Assembly: GCF_001039355.2 (NCBI RefSeq)
Contig: NW_019774029.1
Coordinates: forward strand, 1 to 23,583
DNA length: 23,583 nt
Direction of reading: 5' to 3'
DNA from: Lingula anatina
Taxonomy: Eukaryota > Brachiopoda > Lingulata > Lingulida > Lingulidae
The notes beneath the pieces are model-generated. The model was not told where the DNA came from, ran no database searches, and saw only the letters and a list, made by a program, of their open reading frames with translations. A program made the position numbers and the translations under genes. Below, piece by piece: positions 9,979 through 20,500 of this stretch (position 1 is its first letter; each line of letters starts with the position of its first letter).

Positions 9979-10670
9979 CCCGATCGAGTCAGGCATCCTC
10001 CCCCCTCTCATCACTTCAGAAACTTAAGTATACATTAATTGACATCTTACTGTGGTATTTATCTTATACTTTAATATAGCGTACGTACCTATTTATCACT
10101 GGGTTTTAAAGTGCACCACTGGAAACATTAAATGCAACCAGTACTTACATGTATGTTATAATGTTCCTAGTCTATCGTTAACACTAACACGATAACGCTC
10201 GAAGAAACAAAAATTCGAAAACCTCACGAAAAAATATATCAACTTGTATTACCTGAGGCTAGAATGACTGGACTTGGTTTAGAGACTGAGATCTTATTTT
10301 TGGAATTAGTAGTCCGAGCATTTCACTTACTGTTTTTCCTACTTTGGTTGGGACAAAATCCGATACTGTTCAGTTTTGAAGGGTTGTCTGCCGGCCCGAC
10401 AGCCATCCAGCGTGCAGCTGTAATAAGCTGAGAAAATAAAAAAGCGATAGGCCTATTTTATAAACGAGATCTATCGATTCATTATACATGATATTTATGT
10501 CTAATGAAATAAATAAAAATGTATGATGAGACGAAGAAGCACACTATACCTTAGTCAGTAATGGGTTGCACGATCTCCACGATTAGTGTGTTAGGGAAAC
10601 CCAAGTTCAGGGAAAAAAGGGGGAAAGGAAAAGTCCACTGATAGAGTTATCAACCGAGTTTGTTGTATAT
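9979..10670. other. Intergenic, no supported gene
   Basis: AT-rich spacer to the left of the Tc1 element with no ORF or repeat pair recognised, apart from GGAAAAGTCCACTGAT at 10627-10642, which nearly recurs at 12116-12130. Confidence 0.45.
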
Positions 10671-10673
10671 GTA

Positions 10674-10703
10674 CACACACTGGACAAAAGAAGTGTCACC
10701 CCC
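10674..10703 (+). repeat. Tc1 left terminal inverted repeat
   Basis: Matches the reverse complement of 12032-12061 base for base over about 30 bp and directly follows TA at 10672-10673. Confidence 0.92.
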
Positions 10704-10855
10704 TACCTCAGAGTAATAAAAGTAGGCAGATCTTGGGTACTTATAATGCCTGGTCTACTTATAATGTGACTAATGAGTATAAAACCGCTATACCATGGAA
10801 TTGTATTGTTGGTCTTGTACATGTACAGCAAATGTTATTCCTGTCTTCCTCCAAT

Positions 10856-11888
10856 ATGGCAAGATACAGGCAATTATCTAACGGTTATAGGTGCAAGTTA
10901 TTAACCTGAAGAGGCGGAATATAAGCAATGTCAGAATATCGATACAATTAAATTGTTCAGTCAGAACCGTGCAGAGGGTCTGGTCTCGGTATAGAAACAC
11001 TGGATTAAGAGACAAATTGCCTCTGATGGGTCGTCCAAGAAAAAAATACTGGCCGTGAAGACCGACGACTGATTTTGATGTCCAGGTTGTCAAAGTTCGA
11101 CACTGCTTGTCAGTTGACAACACAGTGGAACAATTTCACACATAAGAATGTGTCTGTGAAAATTGCTAGGCGTCGATTACATGCTCTGAGAAGGTACAGC
11201 AGGGTAGCAAGACTGAAACCTCTTATATCGTTACAAAACAGGCAACGTAGAGTAAACTAGGGTCAACAGGATCTGGAACTGGACAGTTAATGACAATTGG
11301 TCCTCTATATTTTTTTCTGATGAGTGTCGCTTTGGTCTGACCTCTGATGACAGACGGGTACTATGCTGGCAAACTGCTGGTAAAGCATTTGAACCACGTG
11401 CACTGAATTTTCGAACCCGGAGCAGCATATTCATCATGGTGTGGGACTGCATCAGCATCCATGGCTTGGGCGAATTGATAGTGGTTAATGGAAACATGAA
11501 TCACTAGAAATATATCGATGTTTTGGAGTCAGGCTTGCTACTATCTATTACTAACATGTTTGGTGACAGGAATTATCCATTTGTTCACCAGGATGACAAT
11601 GCTCCTTGTCACAGGCCCAGAGCAGTTGATGATTGGTTTGACCAACAGGACATTCGCAGGGTGATGTGGCCTGCCCAGAGTCCGGATGCAAACATAATAG
11701 AAAATGTGTGGAATGATATGTCAAAACTTTTCACAAATGCCCGTCTAACCAGCAGAGAAACTCTGTTATATTCAGTGTTTCATGCTTGGGCCAGCATAAG
11801 CCCTGAACGCATCAGACAATTATATGAAACCTTGTTTCGTAGACTGGCACCTATTATTAGGTCACGTGGCTATGCCACTAAGTACTAA
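10856..11888 (+). pseudogene. Tc1-family transposase, inactivated
   Basis: Likely start at the ATG at 10856 (MARYRQLS). Tc1 landmarks follow in order but in different frames: an HTH region (SVRTVQRVWSRYRNTG), an AT-hook-like GRPRKK at about 11029, a second HTH (VSVKIARRRLHALRR), then the catalytic core. The first Asp is in FFSDECRF (codon 11319), the second in QDDNAPCH (codon 11595) and the Glu in IIENVW (codon 11700), with 34 residues between the last two. Lesions: an early stop soon after the ATG, frame changes through the N-terminal half, a frameshift near 11260-11280, and TAG at 11505-11507. The last 121 codons (from 11523) are open to the normal C-terminus. Confidence 0.9.
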
Positions 11889-12031
11889 TTTTGGACTTGA
11901 AACTGCATATTTTGGTAGAATGTATATTTTGTTCTCATTTTGTGATTTTTTGTGAAATTTGATGTTAATAAAATGATACCAGGAGCATGTTATTCCACAG
12001 TCATTTATCTCCCCCATTGTATTGGCTCAGT

Positions 12032-12061
12032 AGGGGTGACACTTCTTTTGTCCAGTGTGTG
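12032..12061 (-). repeat. Tc1 right terminal inverted repeat
   Basis: Reverse complement of the left end, followed by TA at 12062-12063. Confidence 0.92.
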
Positions 12062-12063
12062 TA

Positions 12064-12199
12064 CGTGGGGGTCTATTCCCGTTATCAGTCTCTCTCTCGG
12101 TGATAATCAAAAGACGGAAAAGTCACTGATCTTCCAGTAAAGTATTTATTTCGTGAGTAAAACTTGTGAGAAGTATACTCCCAGCTAGTGGCAACTGCC
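12064..12199. other. Spacer between Tc1 element and LTR retroelement
   Basis: 136 bp of unique-looking sequence showing that the two elements are adjacent, not nested. Confidence 0.6.
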
Positions 12200-12830
12200 G
12201 AGAAGGTAACTATGCGACAGTAAGTAACTTGCAGATCACCGTAGCCGACGATACGTTAGTCCCACGGAGAACTGTAGCGAATAAGTAAGCCAGTCAGCGA
12301 GTAAGTAAGCAAGTAAGTAAAGCGAATGAGTAAAGTAAGTGTTAAAAGAGAGCCAGTGGTCTCTTTTTATACCCTTTTGACTACCACGCCCAAACGATAG
12401 CCAAACCCCGATTTTCACGTGATGTGTCTTACGTAAATTCTATATCAAAATTTCCTTTTAAAGGTGCCAAATGTATAACTCCAAGCAGCTTACTCTCTGT
12501 ACCTCAAGGAGTTGCCTCTTTCTAACTTTCTTTGGTGCGTATAGTAAACTGATCTATTTCTATAATTATAGATATCACTGATCAAATTATTTCCATTGCA
12601 GGATTCATCAAAGCAATACTCTGGTTTGATGATTACCTGATACTTAAATCCTAAGCTATATCTATAACTATATCACTCACACACCTGAGAACTCACTCAT
12701 GTTAAATTCTCCATCCGCAAGGTATACAGGTTGATAAATAAAATCTTTACTGTTTGTTTTGGTTTTCTATAAGTATTAACTTTACATTCTTTTTTTTAAC
12801 AATCACACGCATAAATAAAATCAGTATAAT
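12200..12830 (-). repeat. 3' LTR (left)
   Basis: Matches 22487-23120 with two substitutions, a 4-bp indel in a GTAA array and a 1-bp indel in a T run (counted by eye). On the minus strand the inner edge reads GAAGAACGGGAATGTT then ATTATACTG, so the LTR may really start at TGTTATT, just after a purine-rich stretch that could be the polypurine tract (about 12833-12846). It contains an E-box CACGTG, a TATA box and a GTAA-rich repeat. Confidence 0.93.
12363..12371 (-). promoter_or_regulatory. TATA box of the 3' LTR
   Basis: Identical TATAAAAAG in the left LTR. It would drive transcription leftward out of the element toward the Tc1 copy if active. Confidence 0.55.
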
Positions 12831-13203
12831 AACATTCCCGTTCTTCATAAGTTTTGTCCTCAAAACTTACATAAATAAAATCACACAATACAAAAAAATA
12901 CACATTCATAATTGAACGGAATATCTGAACAGAGAATAATAAGGAAAATGAATACATTCCATAATAGTAAATCAAAGAACAACTGTATATATGTATATAT
13001 ATTTTTAAAGTAAGGAAAGACATCCATTCTAATGAAGGCACTCCATTTCAAAACCCTCTTTACATATTAAAAATGTCACAGATACATATTAGCTAGCACG
13101 AGAAACAACAAACAACTCTAATCTATATCTTCCAAAGTACAGCGAGTAACAGGTGGTAATTTAGGTGGACGAGCATTGTGTCCACGACTACACGCTGCAA
13201 TCC
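12831..13203 (-). other. 3' non-coding part of the retroelement
   Basis: Between accessory ORF and 3' LTR. Its right end includes the next-frame extension of the accessory ORF to a stop at 13118-13120; its left end has the candidate polypurine tract next to the LTR. Otherwise AT-rich, with a (TA) stretch near 12985-13003. Confidence 0.5.
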
Positions 13204-13971
13204 TTATCTTAGCTGCATAACATATGTTGTGCACATAAACGTGTGGCGGAACATAGCTCGTGATTTGACTTGCGTTTTTAATTGCGAAGGAAACATTGCC
13301 ATAGCGGCATGACTACGTTCCTCCGCTAGGTCTGAATGAAAAACGGCTTTTGCACGCCGACACGTGCTACAAGAACATGGGGGATAATGTTGGATAGCTG
13401 GATCCGATAAGGAGGGGGAAAGGGTAGATAAATGATCACTTTGGTCCAAAACTGTGATCAAATTATAAAATTTATGAAAGTCGGTTTCTGAACATAACGC
13501 ATTTTGTTGGGAAAGGGAAATATCTAATTTAGCACAAAGAGCCTGGGCGATCACAAGGAAATCATAAAGGTGGAAAGCATTAAAAATAGCCGTATAAATA
13601 TTAGTCAAATTATTTCGCGGACAATGGTGAATAATTGGGGCCAAAAAAGATTGAGGTATGATTAAGAAATGTGATGCGGCTAGTAAGGTATTCAAATCAA
13701 TACCATCAAAACGGTATTGATATTCTCCTGCTAATAGATAAATTATTTCTTTAGAAATAATATCGTGTGGTAATTTAATAATCCATTTTGGATTATAATT
13801 ACCAATGCGTACAAATTGTTCGATTAATGGTGAGTGGTGCATTAGGTTGGATGCCAAGTGTTCTGGTAAATAAACTATTTGGAGGTATAAGTGTATGGCC
13901 ATCGTTCCGGTAAACATCAGCTCTGGAAGGATTAAGAAATAATATGATAAAATAAAACTTTCCATAAACAA
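13204..13971 (-). CDS. Accessory protein of the retroelement with SKP1/BTB-like core (hypothetical)
   Basis: 255 codons from the upstream ATG (13971). The ATG at codon 19 (13917), just past the splice acceptor, is the more likely start. Residues ~44-110 follow the SKP1/BTB-POZ layout: HHSPLIEQFV, then a strand IIKLPHDI, helix SKEIIYLLAGEY, then the family-like LNTLLAASHFLIIPQSFLAPII. Residues ~118-150 (NIYTAIFNAFHLYDFLVIAQALC) resemble the BACK helices that follow BTB domains. After it come a Cys cluster (C199, C201, C204) and a basic tail. SKP1/BTB proteins link substrates to cullin ubiquitin ligases, so a role in hijacking ubiquitination is an inference. The frame is intact, and it lies inside the element on the same strand. 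A next-frame extension (about 13215-13118) is also open and Pro/Arg-rich. The fold call rests on pattern only. Confidence 0.5.
   Translation of the reverse strand: MFMESFILSYYFLILPELMFTGTMAIHLYLQIVYLPEHLASNLMHHSPLIEQFVRIGNYNPKWIIKLPHDIISKEIIYLLAGEYQYRFDGIDLNTLLAASHFLIIPQSFLAPIIHHCPRNNLTNIYTAIFNAFHLYDFLVIAQALCAKLDISLSQQNALCSETDFHKFYNLITVLDQSDHLSTLSPSLSDPAIQHYPPCSCSTCRRAKAVFHSDLAEERSHAAMAMFPSQLKTQVKSRAMFRHTFMCTTYVMQLR
13923..13946 (-). promoter_or_regulatory. Splice acceptor before the accessory ORF
   Basis: Minus-strand TATTATTTCTTAATCCTTCCAG ends at 13923; five bases later comes ATG (13917). Pyrimidine richness and CAG end fit a 3' splice site, giving the accessory protein its own spliced mRNA. 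Confidence 0.5.
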
Positions 13972-14374
13972 AAAATACTTAAGTCCACAAGATTACATTG
14001 ATATCAACCCAAAAAAAAAATTCAGCAAAAGGTATGCAAAGCAGATCGCTTGTGATATACAACACATGCATGTAACGATAATATATTCTCATATCATAAC
14101 AAACAATCCGAAAAGTGATGACTATACTAACGTCGTCAATAGAACACTAGATCATGACTTAATATTACACAATATCATGAAAAGAACATACTAGTGGCAA
14201 AATATAGATAAGCATAATAGATACGTAAAATATTGCAATTAAAACACTCATTAAATATAAGTCTTCAATTATTACGTAATATATGTATTATCGGTGTTAC
14301 AGCATCCTTAAGCACAATAAATCTAAATGATTGAGTAAGCACACACATTGCAAAACTGTTGTACTCGTCAACCT
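13972..14374 (-). other. Non-coding gap between env and the accessory ORF
   Basis: 403 bp, AT-rich, no ORF on the element strand. Toward its end on the minus strand it becomes T-rich, leading into the acceptor before the accessory ORF. Confidence 0.5.
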
Positions 14375-16774
14375 TTAAAACAGTGGCGGATAAAGAGTCA
14401 TATTGCCATTGGTCATGTGATCAACCGGGGCAACCTCACTAACTTTAGGTAAGACACGCATGTAGAAAGTCATTTCATCATGAAGCATTATTAAGTTCGC
14501 AGAGAATGTGTGTCGTAGTATTCTTCGCAAATGATATGCTTGCCACCACGAAAGTACTAGTCGAGTTGGCAAGGTTAACGTAGTATTCGTTTCGGTCTGA
14601 ACAACAGAAAGATCATGCCAATTAATTACGAGCAAAGGACGAAAGGTACCGATAACATGAAGGTTATCAAAGTACGTTAAAGCCGAAATATGCCAAAATC
14701 GTGGACAAGCACCTAACTTATGCACCGGAATACGCATACATCGATGACAGTCCGTGACTTCTAAAATTAAAGTTGATTTTGAACTACGACAAACGTCGAC
14801 CAAATATCTTTTGATAACATAAGCGAACAGCAATAATAAGATTATGACCTGTGAAGCTAATAATAGAGATGTGGGTAACGGATTATGAAATTCAACGGAA
14901 CGAGGAATAACCGTAGTAGTCGTAGAGGTAAATAAAGGAGGAACCGTAGGCAATGCATTAGTAGCAGGTACCTTGTGCAGGAGGGCTATAGCAAACGCTA
15001 ATGTACGCACCTTCTTAAAAAGAATTAAAGTTACAATAGCGACAAGTATGGCTAACCCCAGTGCAATCCAAGATACTATGGAGGGAACAAAGTCATAAAA
15101 ATTGTAATGATCTAAATTACTGCCAATTATGGCACCTGCCACAGACGCATATGCATGTTCTTGTTGCTGAGCTGCTTGTGCTAATTTGCGTAGACTAAGG
15201 TGACTCTTTTTATCTTGGGCTACTATCTGTTGCAAATTATGCTTAAATAAACGTAAAGCAGGTATCTTAGGATCAAACGACTTGGCAAAGAAATCATTGG
15301 CTCGTATAGCGGTTAAGTCAGAAGCAGCATAAAACTGATGAAGTTTGGTTACTTCAGTTTGATTCTCACATTTGTCAGACCTAGGGGGTAAGAAAATATC
15401 TCCGGCTTGCATGCTACAAAAACATGGATACTGAATTACACAATATTGACAGCCTGGGATTGACTTTGTACCTTGGCATTGCAGAACTGCGGTAGAAGCA
15501 TTAATCAGCAATACTTGACCTTTCGATAGTTCACGGATATCAGGTGTTATGATTTCGTGTAGATACCGAACGTTACATGCACGATTTATGATATCAGGAA
15601 GATCCAGAAAGAGAGCTAAAGCGCAAGATGGGTGGGAGACACTATACAAGGGAAGTAATGCAGGGCATGATTTTACATGACGTCCAGAACAGTTCAATAA
15701 GTCCTGGTCATGCAGAAAAGTATAATATTGATGGTCAGACGAAATTGCTAAATATGGAGGTAGATCCAATATTTGAGAAGCATGTTTAGTGGATTCGTTT
15801 AAAGGTAGAGGAAATGAATTGATACGATATACATCAAATATTTTCCTTAAGGTGGTTACAGGAATGTTCAAAGTAACATACAGAGACTGCTTATAACGTC
15901 CAAATACGAAATCGGCATTACTATAATAATAAGCTGGGTTTGAATGTATGATATGTAAGGCGGTGTCTCTGTATTTAAGGTCTTTCTAAAGGGTGAGAAT
16001 GACACGCTGTAACTCGGTAGGAGGTATCACGAATGGAGACAAATGACCATGTATCAACTGTAAACAACCTAATAATAAATCATGAAATAGTGATTTCAAT
16101 GTTGCCGAAACTTGTAATTCATCCGCTAAAAGACGCATTAAATGAGCATTGAATTCAATTGAATGCAAATTTGAATAAGTCCCAATAGCTAACTGTCTAG
16201 CGACTTCATGATTATCTGCTACAGCTTGCATAACATTAGAAATTCTAGTATCAACTGTATTAATGAATGATGCCAATTCATGTTCATGCATTTCTAAATT
16301 AGAGGATTGCTGTTTCTGGTAGTGAATAATCAAATTTTTAAGGGTCTGCACATCGGAATCTTTAGCTATACCAAATAAGCTCTTCGTTATGGTTGACACA
16401 AACGGAAGGATGGCACGACGAATACGCGAGTCTGCTGACGGTAATGCAATGTGTGGTACTACTTGTTTAATCATATTAAGCGTAACGTTTAGATTATTTG
16501 CTGTTTGATTTCGATGTTTTGATAACAACTCCATTCCTGGCTTAACAAGTTTACATTTAGATGTAAGACCTAATCCACACACAACATTCATATGTGTAAG
16601 CATTGGCAATTGCGGTAAATCTAACTGAAATGTATGTTTCCAAACTCCTATTCCCGGGGTAATGGTCGTCACAGGTTGAAATTCATTGCCATAATTAACT
16701 CTATATTCGGCATTTGCAACTAGTATTACTTGAAACAAGCTTAACAATAGCAGTATACGTCCCAAAGTTACCAT
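14375..16774 (-). pseudogene. env: Envelope glycoprotein, baculovirus-F / gypsy-Env-like, one amber stop
   Basis: Membrane fusion glycoprotein. The ATG at 16774 is chosen because it follows a splice acceptor and begins a signal peptide (MVTLGRILLLLSLFQ..., likely cut after ANA); the frame is also open upstream to 16903. About 120 residues on is a furin-type RIRR site (cut between 16415 and 16414), followed by a hydrophobic segment with TKSLFGIA, matching the fusion peptide and SLFG pattern of F-type fusion proteins, then a helical stretch. TAG at 15986-15988 interrupts the frame; the same frame continues at 15985 with no shift through a Cys-rich ectodomain (ten Cys), a transmembrane segment (SWIALGLAILVAIVTLIL, near 15030-15085) and a tail of over 200 residues holding a second hydrophobic stretch (LLLASQVIILLLLFAYVI). 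The long tail is unusual. Broken as it stands. Confidence 0.8.
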
Positions 16775-16818
16775 CAATGCAGTAGTCTTGAAAACAGCAG
16801 GGCGTTGCTTCAGTGTAT

Positions 16819-16845
16819 CTAAAGAAGAAGAAATAAAGGAAAATA
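16819..16845 (-). promoter_or_regulatory. Splice acceptor upstream of env
   Basis: On the minus strand a 25-base pyrimidine-rich tract (TTTCCTTTATTTCTTCTTCTT) ends in TAG at 16819-16820; the next ATG, 45 bases on, starts the signal peptide. This is the expected place for a subgenomic env mRNA acceptor. A matching donor could be CAGC|GTAAGT in gag (22335-22341). Confidence 0.6.
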
Positions 16846-16938
16846 GTGGTTTGAGAGAAAATGAATAGAAAAGTGCGCGCATACACATTAAGCATGTTAC
16901 CAAGTATCTTCAGACCAGCATTGAAAGAGTACCATTGA

Positions 16939-17581
16939 TTACTTCTCGGACGTTTTTGTCTTTCTCTTTTTTCTACCGCTTAAAGTTTTATGTATGTGAA
17001 ATTCTCTTTTAAGCGCCTCTGATATATTAGCAGAAGGTTCCCATGTACATTCTTTATATCCTAACCATTTTACTTTATAATGGCGAATACCATTTATATT
17101 TTTACAACATAATAACTTTTCTACTTCATACCAACAGTCATTGGTATTTTGAACATCAGAATTTTGTCGATCAATATTCGAATTGCTATCTATATTTTGA
17201 TCATCTTCTGTTTCTCTTTGCATTACATTATCAGGAACACGATTACGTGGATAATCACTCGGATCATAGTACATTTTTAAACGATTAGCATGTACTGGTG
17301 ATTTATGTTCCTTATGCGTATCACAATTTCGCAAAATATACGTAGAGCCAGATGATAAAATTTTTGTTATATAGTACGGACCTTTATTTTTCGCAAATAA
17401 TTTAGAACTTAATCCTTTAGGTGTAAAAGGTGTATGAATCCATACTCGATCTCCTACATGAAACTTAGGGATTTTAGTTTTCTTATCATATTGTGATTTA
17501 TACGCTTGTTGTGCTAATTCTTTACTTTTGGAGGCTATATGTTGTGCAGTATCTTTATATATTTTCTTGTATTTGTTTAAT
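16939..17581 (-). CDS. Pol C-terminus in shifted frame: integrase GPY/F region and chromodomain
   Basis: Open from about 17581 without a start codon of its own, overlapping the end of the pol frame, so it is the displaced tail of Pol after a -1-type frame change somewhere in 17577-17620. It carries a GPY/F-type motif (KNKGPYYITKI) and then a chromodomain: WYEVEKLL, HYKVKWLGY, TWEP. The three aromatic-cage positions expected for methyl-lysine binding are present (Tyr of WYEV, Trp of KVKW, Tyr of LGY). It ends in a basic stretch, GRKKRKTK, that could aid nuclear entry. In chromoviruses this domain steers integration to H3K9-methylated chromatin. A programmed frameshift is possible, but no slippery site was identified, so mutation is more likely. 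Confidence 0.85.
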
Positions 17582-20500
17582 GTAAAATTGTTAAATTTTG
17601 CGGGGGAGAATTAGAGGGAAGTAGATAAGCATCGAGGGGCGTACGCATTTCTTTACCGAATACTAAATAGTATGGCGAGTATTTAGTGGAACTTGTGTTC
17701 GGAGTCGTTCTCAAAGCCATCATTACACCAGGTAAAATATCTGGCCAGTTAGTTTGTTCTTTATTACAATATGCCCGTAATGTTTGTGCTATTATAGAAT
17801 TCGTTCTTTCGCATACCGAATTAGTTTGTGGATGGTATCCACTAGTATGACCACGACGAATATGAAATAAATCACACAATGACTGTATAATTTTAGACAT
17901 AAAATTTCTTCCTCTATCTGAGATAAGAAAGGATGGAGCACCATATCGTGTAAATATTTCCTTATACAACGCCTTCGCAATTTCAGGAGCCTCTTGTGTT
18001 CTAAGTGGAATCGCTTCAGCAAAATTAGAAAAAGCGCATGATATGAGCAAAATATATTTAAATTTCTCTTGGGAAGTGGTCAATGGTCCTAAAATGTCCA
18101 TGTGCATTCTTTCAAAGACATTAGTAATCGGTAATGGATTTAAGGGAGCAGGGTTTGAATTATAATTTCGTTTTACTTTCTGACATGTCTTACACGATTT
18201 GATATATTCATAAATTTCTGTATACATTTTGGGCCAATAGAATTTCAACCGAATCGCGGCGAATGTACGATCAATTCCTTGGTGTCCACCACCAGGTAAT
18301 GAGTCATGATAAGCATGTAGCACACCACTGCGAAGTTCACGCGGAACGGCTAATTGTTTAATAACTCTAACGTCACGAGGAAGTTTCTTACTTCTAGGTT
18401 GGTATAAATGATAAAGTATATTTCTTTCTAAAACATATTGATCAGATTCCGCGACAATTTTCTTAGCCTCTTGCACTTTAGCAGGTAATTCTTCATGTTG
18501 TAAATACTTAATAATATTCACAAAATCTGGACATGCAATTTTTAATTGAGATAGGGAGATTGATGCACCGGATTTAGAAATGTCTAATGATTGAATATAA
18601 GCCTCATCATTCTCATTTGTTGACTTTAATGAAATGTCATCTGGGAGAGTTTCCTTTGGAAATACAACTTTTACCCATTCTTTATCATAGTAGATTGTAT
18701 CCACATCAACTGTTGGAGAAATGTGCTTTTCATAACTTCGACGTGATAGAGCATCAGCCGGGTTAGTTTTACCAGATTTATGGACAATATCAAAATCTAA
18801 ACCTTGAAGTAACAAAGACCATCGCATAAGTCTTCCTGATGGATTTTTAACATTTTGCAACCATTTTAATGCAATATGATCCGTTACTATGGTGAAATGA
18901 TTATGGGATACGTATGCTTCATACTGTTTTACTCCCTCTACAACAGCTAAACATTCAAGCTCACTAATTGTATAATCCTTTTCTGCAGGTGACAATGAAC
19001 GACCACCATAACAAATAACACGTTCCCGTCCTTCTAAAGCAAGTATAGGGGCTGACGTTAATCTTTCTTTTAGTTGACTAAAAGCTTTATCACAGTCGGA
19101 TGTCCATTCGAATTTATTTCCTTTACGCAAAATTTTGTTCATTGGAGACGCTATTTCACTAAAACTTTTGACAAAACGTCGGTAAAAATTACATAGTCCT
19201 AAGAAACTTCTCACATCCTTTTCACATTTAGGGGTGGGGAATGATTGAACTGCTTCAGTTTTAGCAGGATCCGGACTAATTCCATCAGCTGTCAAAATAT
19301 GACCTAAATATTGGGCCTGTGGGGAAGCAAATGTACACTTAGAGGGTGCCAATTTTAAATTTGCTGATCTTAATCTTTGAAACACTAGATCCAAATTATG
19401 TAAGTGTTCTGAAAAAGATTTACTCATCACTAATAAGTCATCCACGTATACTAACACAATCTTCCAATTTAGATCCTTAAATAGATGTGACATAACCATC
19501 TGATATGTAACACCCGAGTTACGTAATCCAAAAGGAAGGCGTAAAAATTGAAAATGACCATGATGAGTTATAAAGGCTGTTTTATGTTTGGTATCTGGGT
19601 CTAATTCTATAGTCCAATACGCGCTTTTTATGTCTAAACTACTATATAATTTCGCTTGAGCTTGTCCAAGGGTGTCAAAAACATCTTCTAAACGAGGTAA
19701 GGGCCAATGCATAGGTTGAGTAATTTTATTCAAACGACGGTAGTCTATAGCAAATCGATACGTACCATTTTTCTTTTTAACTAAAACAACAGGGCTGCTG
19801 TATTCGCTTAGGCTTTCTTCAATAATACCATGTTTTAACATTTCATCTACCTGTTTTACAATTTCATCGTTTAATTTTGGGGATGTCCGATAAAAAGTTT
19901 GTTTCACAGGTGGTGCGTCACCAGTTTCTATGCGATGTTTATAAAAAGTAACATGACCTAATTCTGATAAATCTGTGGCAAAAATGTCACGATTTCTTCC
20001 AATGAAAATTAACAGCTGTCGTTTCTGTTCATGGGGTAAATTTGTTTTACTTAGATCAATCCTGAGGTTACGCGCTATAGTAACGGCTTCCTCGTCCGAT
20101 ATGCAGGTCTTGTTTACATTAGAATTTGTAAGTGTATCATCTAACAAAAATATGTCGGCCTTCTCCAGAGGAATCGCTTTAACAATTACAGTATTAACAG
20201 ATAAGACTAACGGTTGACCAGAAGGATTCATAACACGATAAACATTCTGTTTTCGTAAGTCAATTACACACTTAGAGCCCATTATATGGAATTTTGGATT
20301 ATGTATGGGTTCAAGGAGAGCGAATTGAGAATATTGCGATCGTGAGATTCGGACAGGTAACAAAATTTCTGATCGAGGGGGAATAGTTACAGATCGTATT
20401 AAACGAGCTAGACCAATGGTAGTAGGATTATGTAATGGGAGGCTTAATTTCAAGGAGGGAAAATTTATATGACGTGAACCAAAATCTATAGTGGCACTAT

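Larger units (their letters stand above)
10674..12061 (+). mobile_element. Tc1-like DNA transposon (DD34E), TA-flanked
   Basis: Ends are perfect inverted repeats of about 30 bp starting CACACACTGGACAAAAGAAG; the left copy is at 10674-10703 and its inverse ends at 12061. Target-site TA lies at 10672-10673 and 12062-12063, as expected for Tc1/mariner insertion. The 1388-bp body is mostly a broken transposase gene. Intact ends mean the element could still be cut by a transposase supplied elsewhere, but this copy cannot make one. Confidence 0.92.

Noticed and set aside
10627-12130. Near-identical 15-16-mers (GGAAAAGTC(C)ACTGAT) on both sides of the Tc1 element, suggesting an older flanking duplication
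   Set aside because: The TA duplications and inverted repeats already define the insertion; one short match in AT-rich DNA is likely chance.
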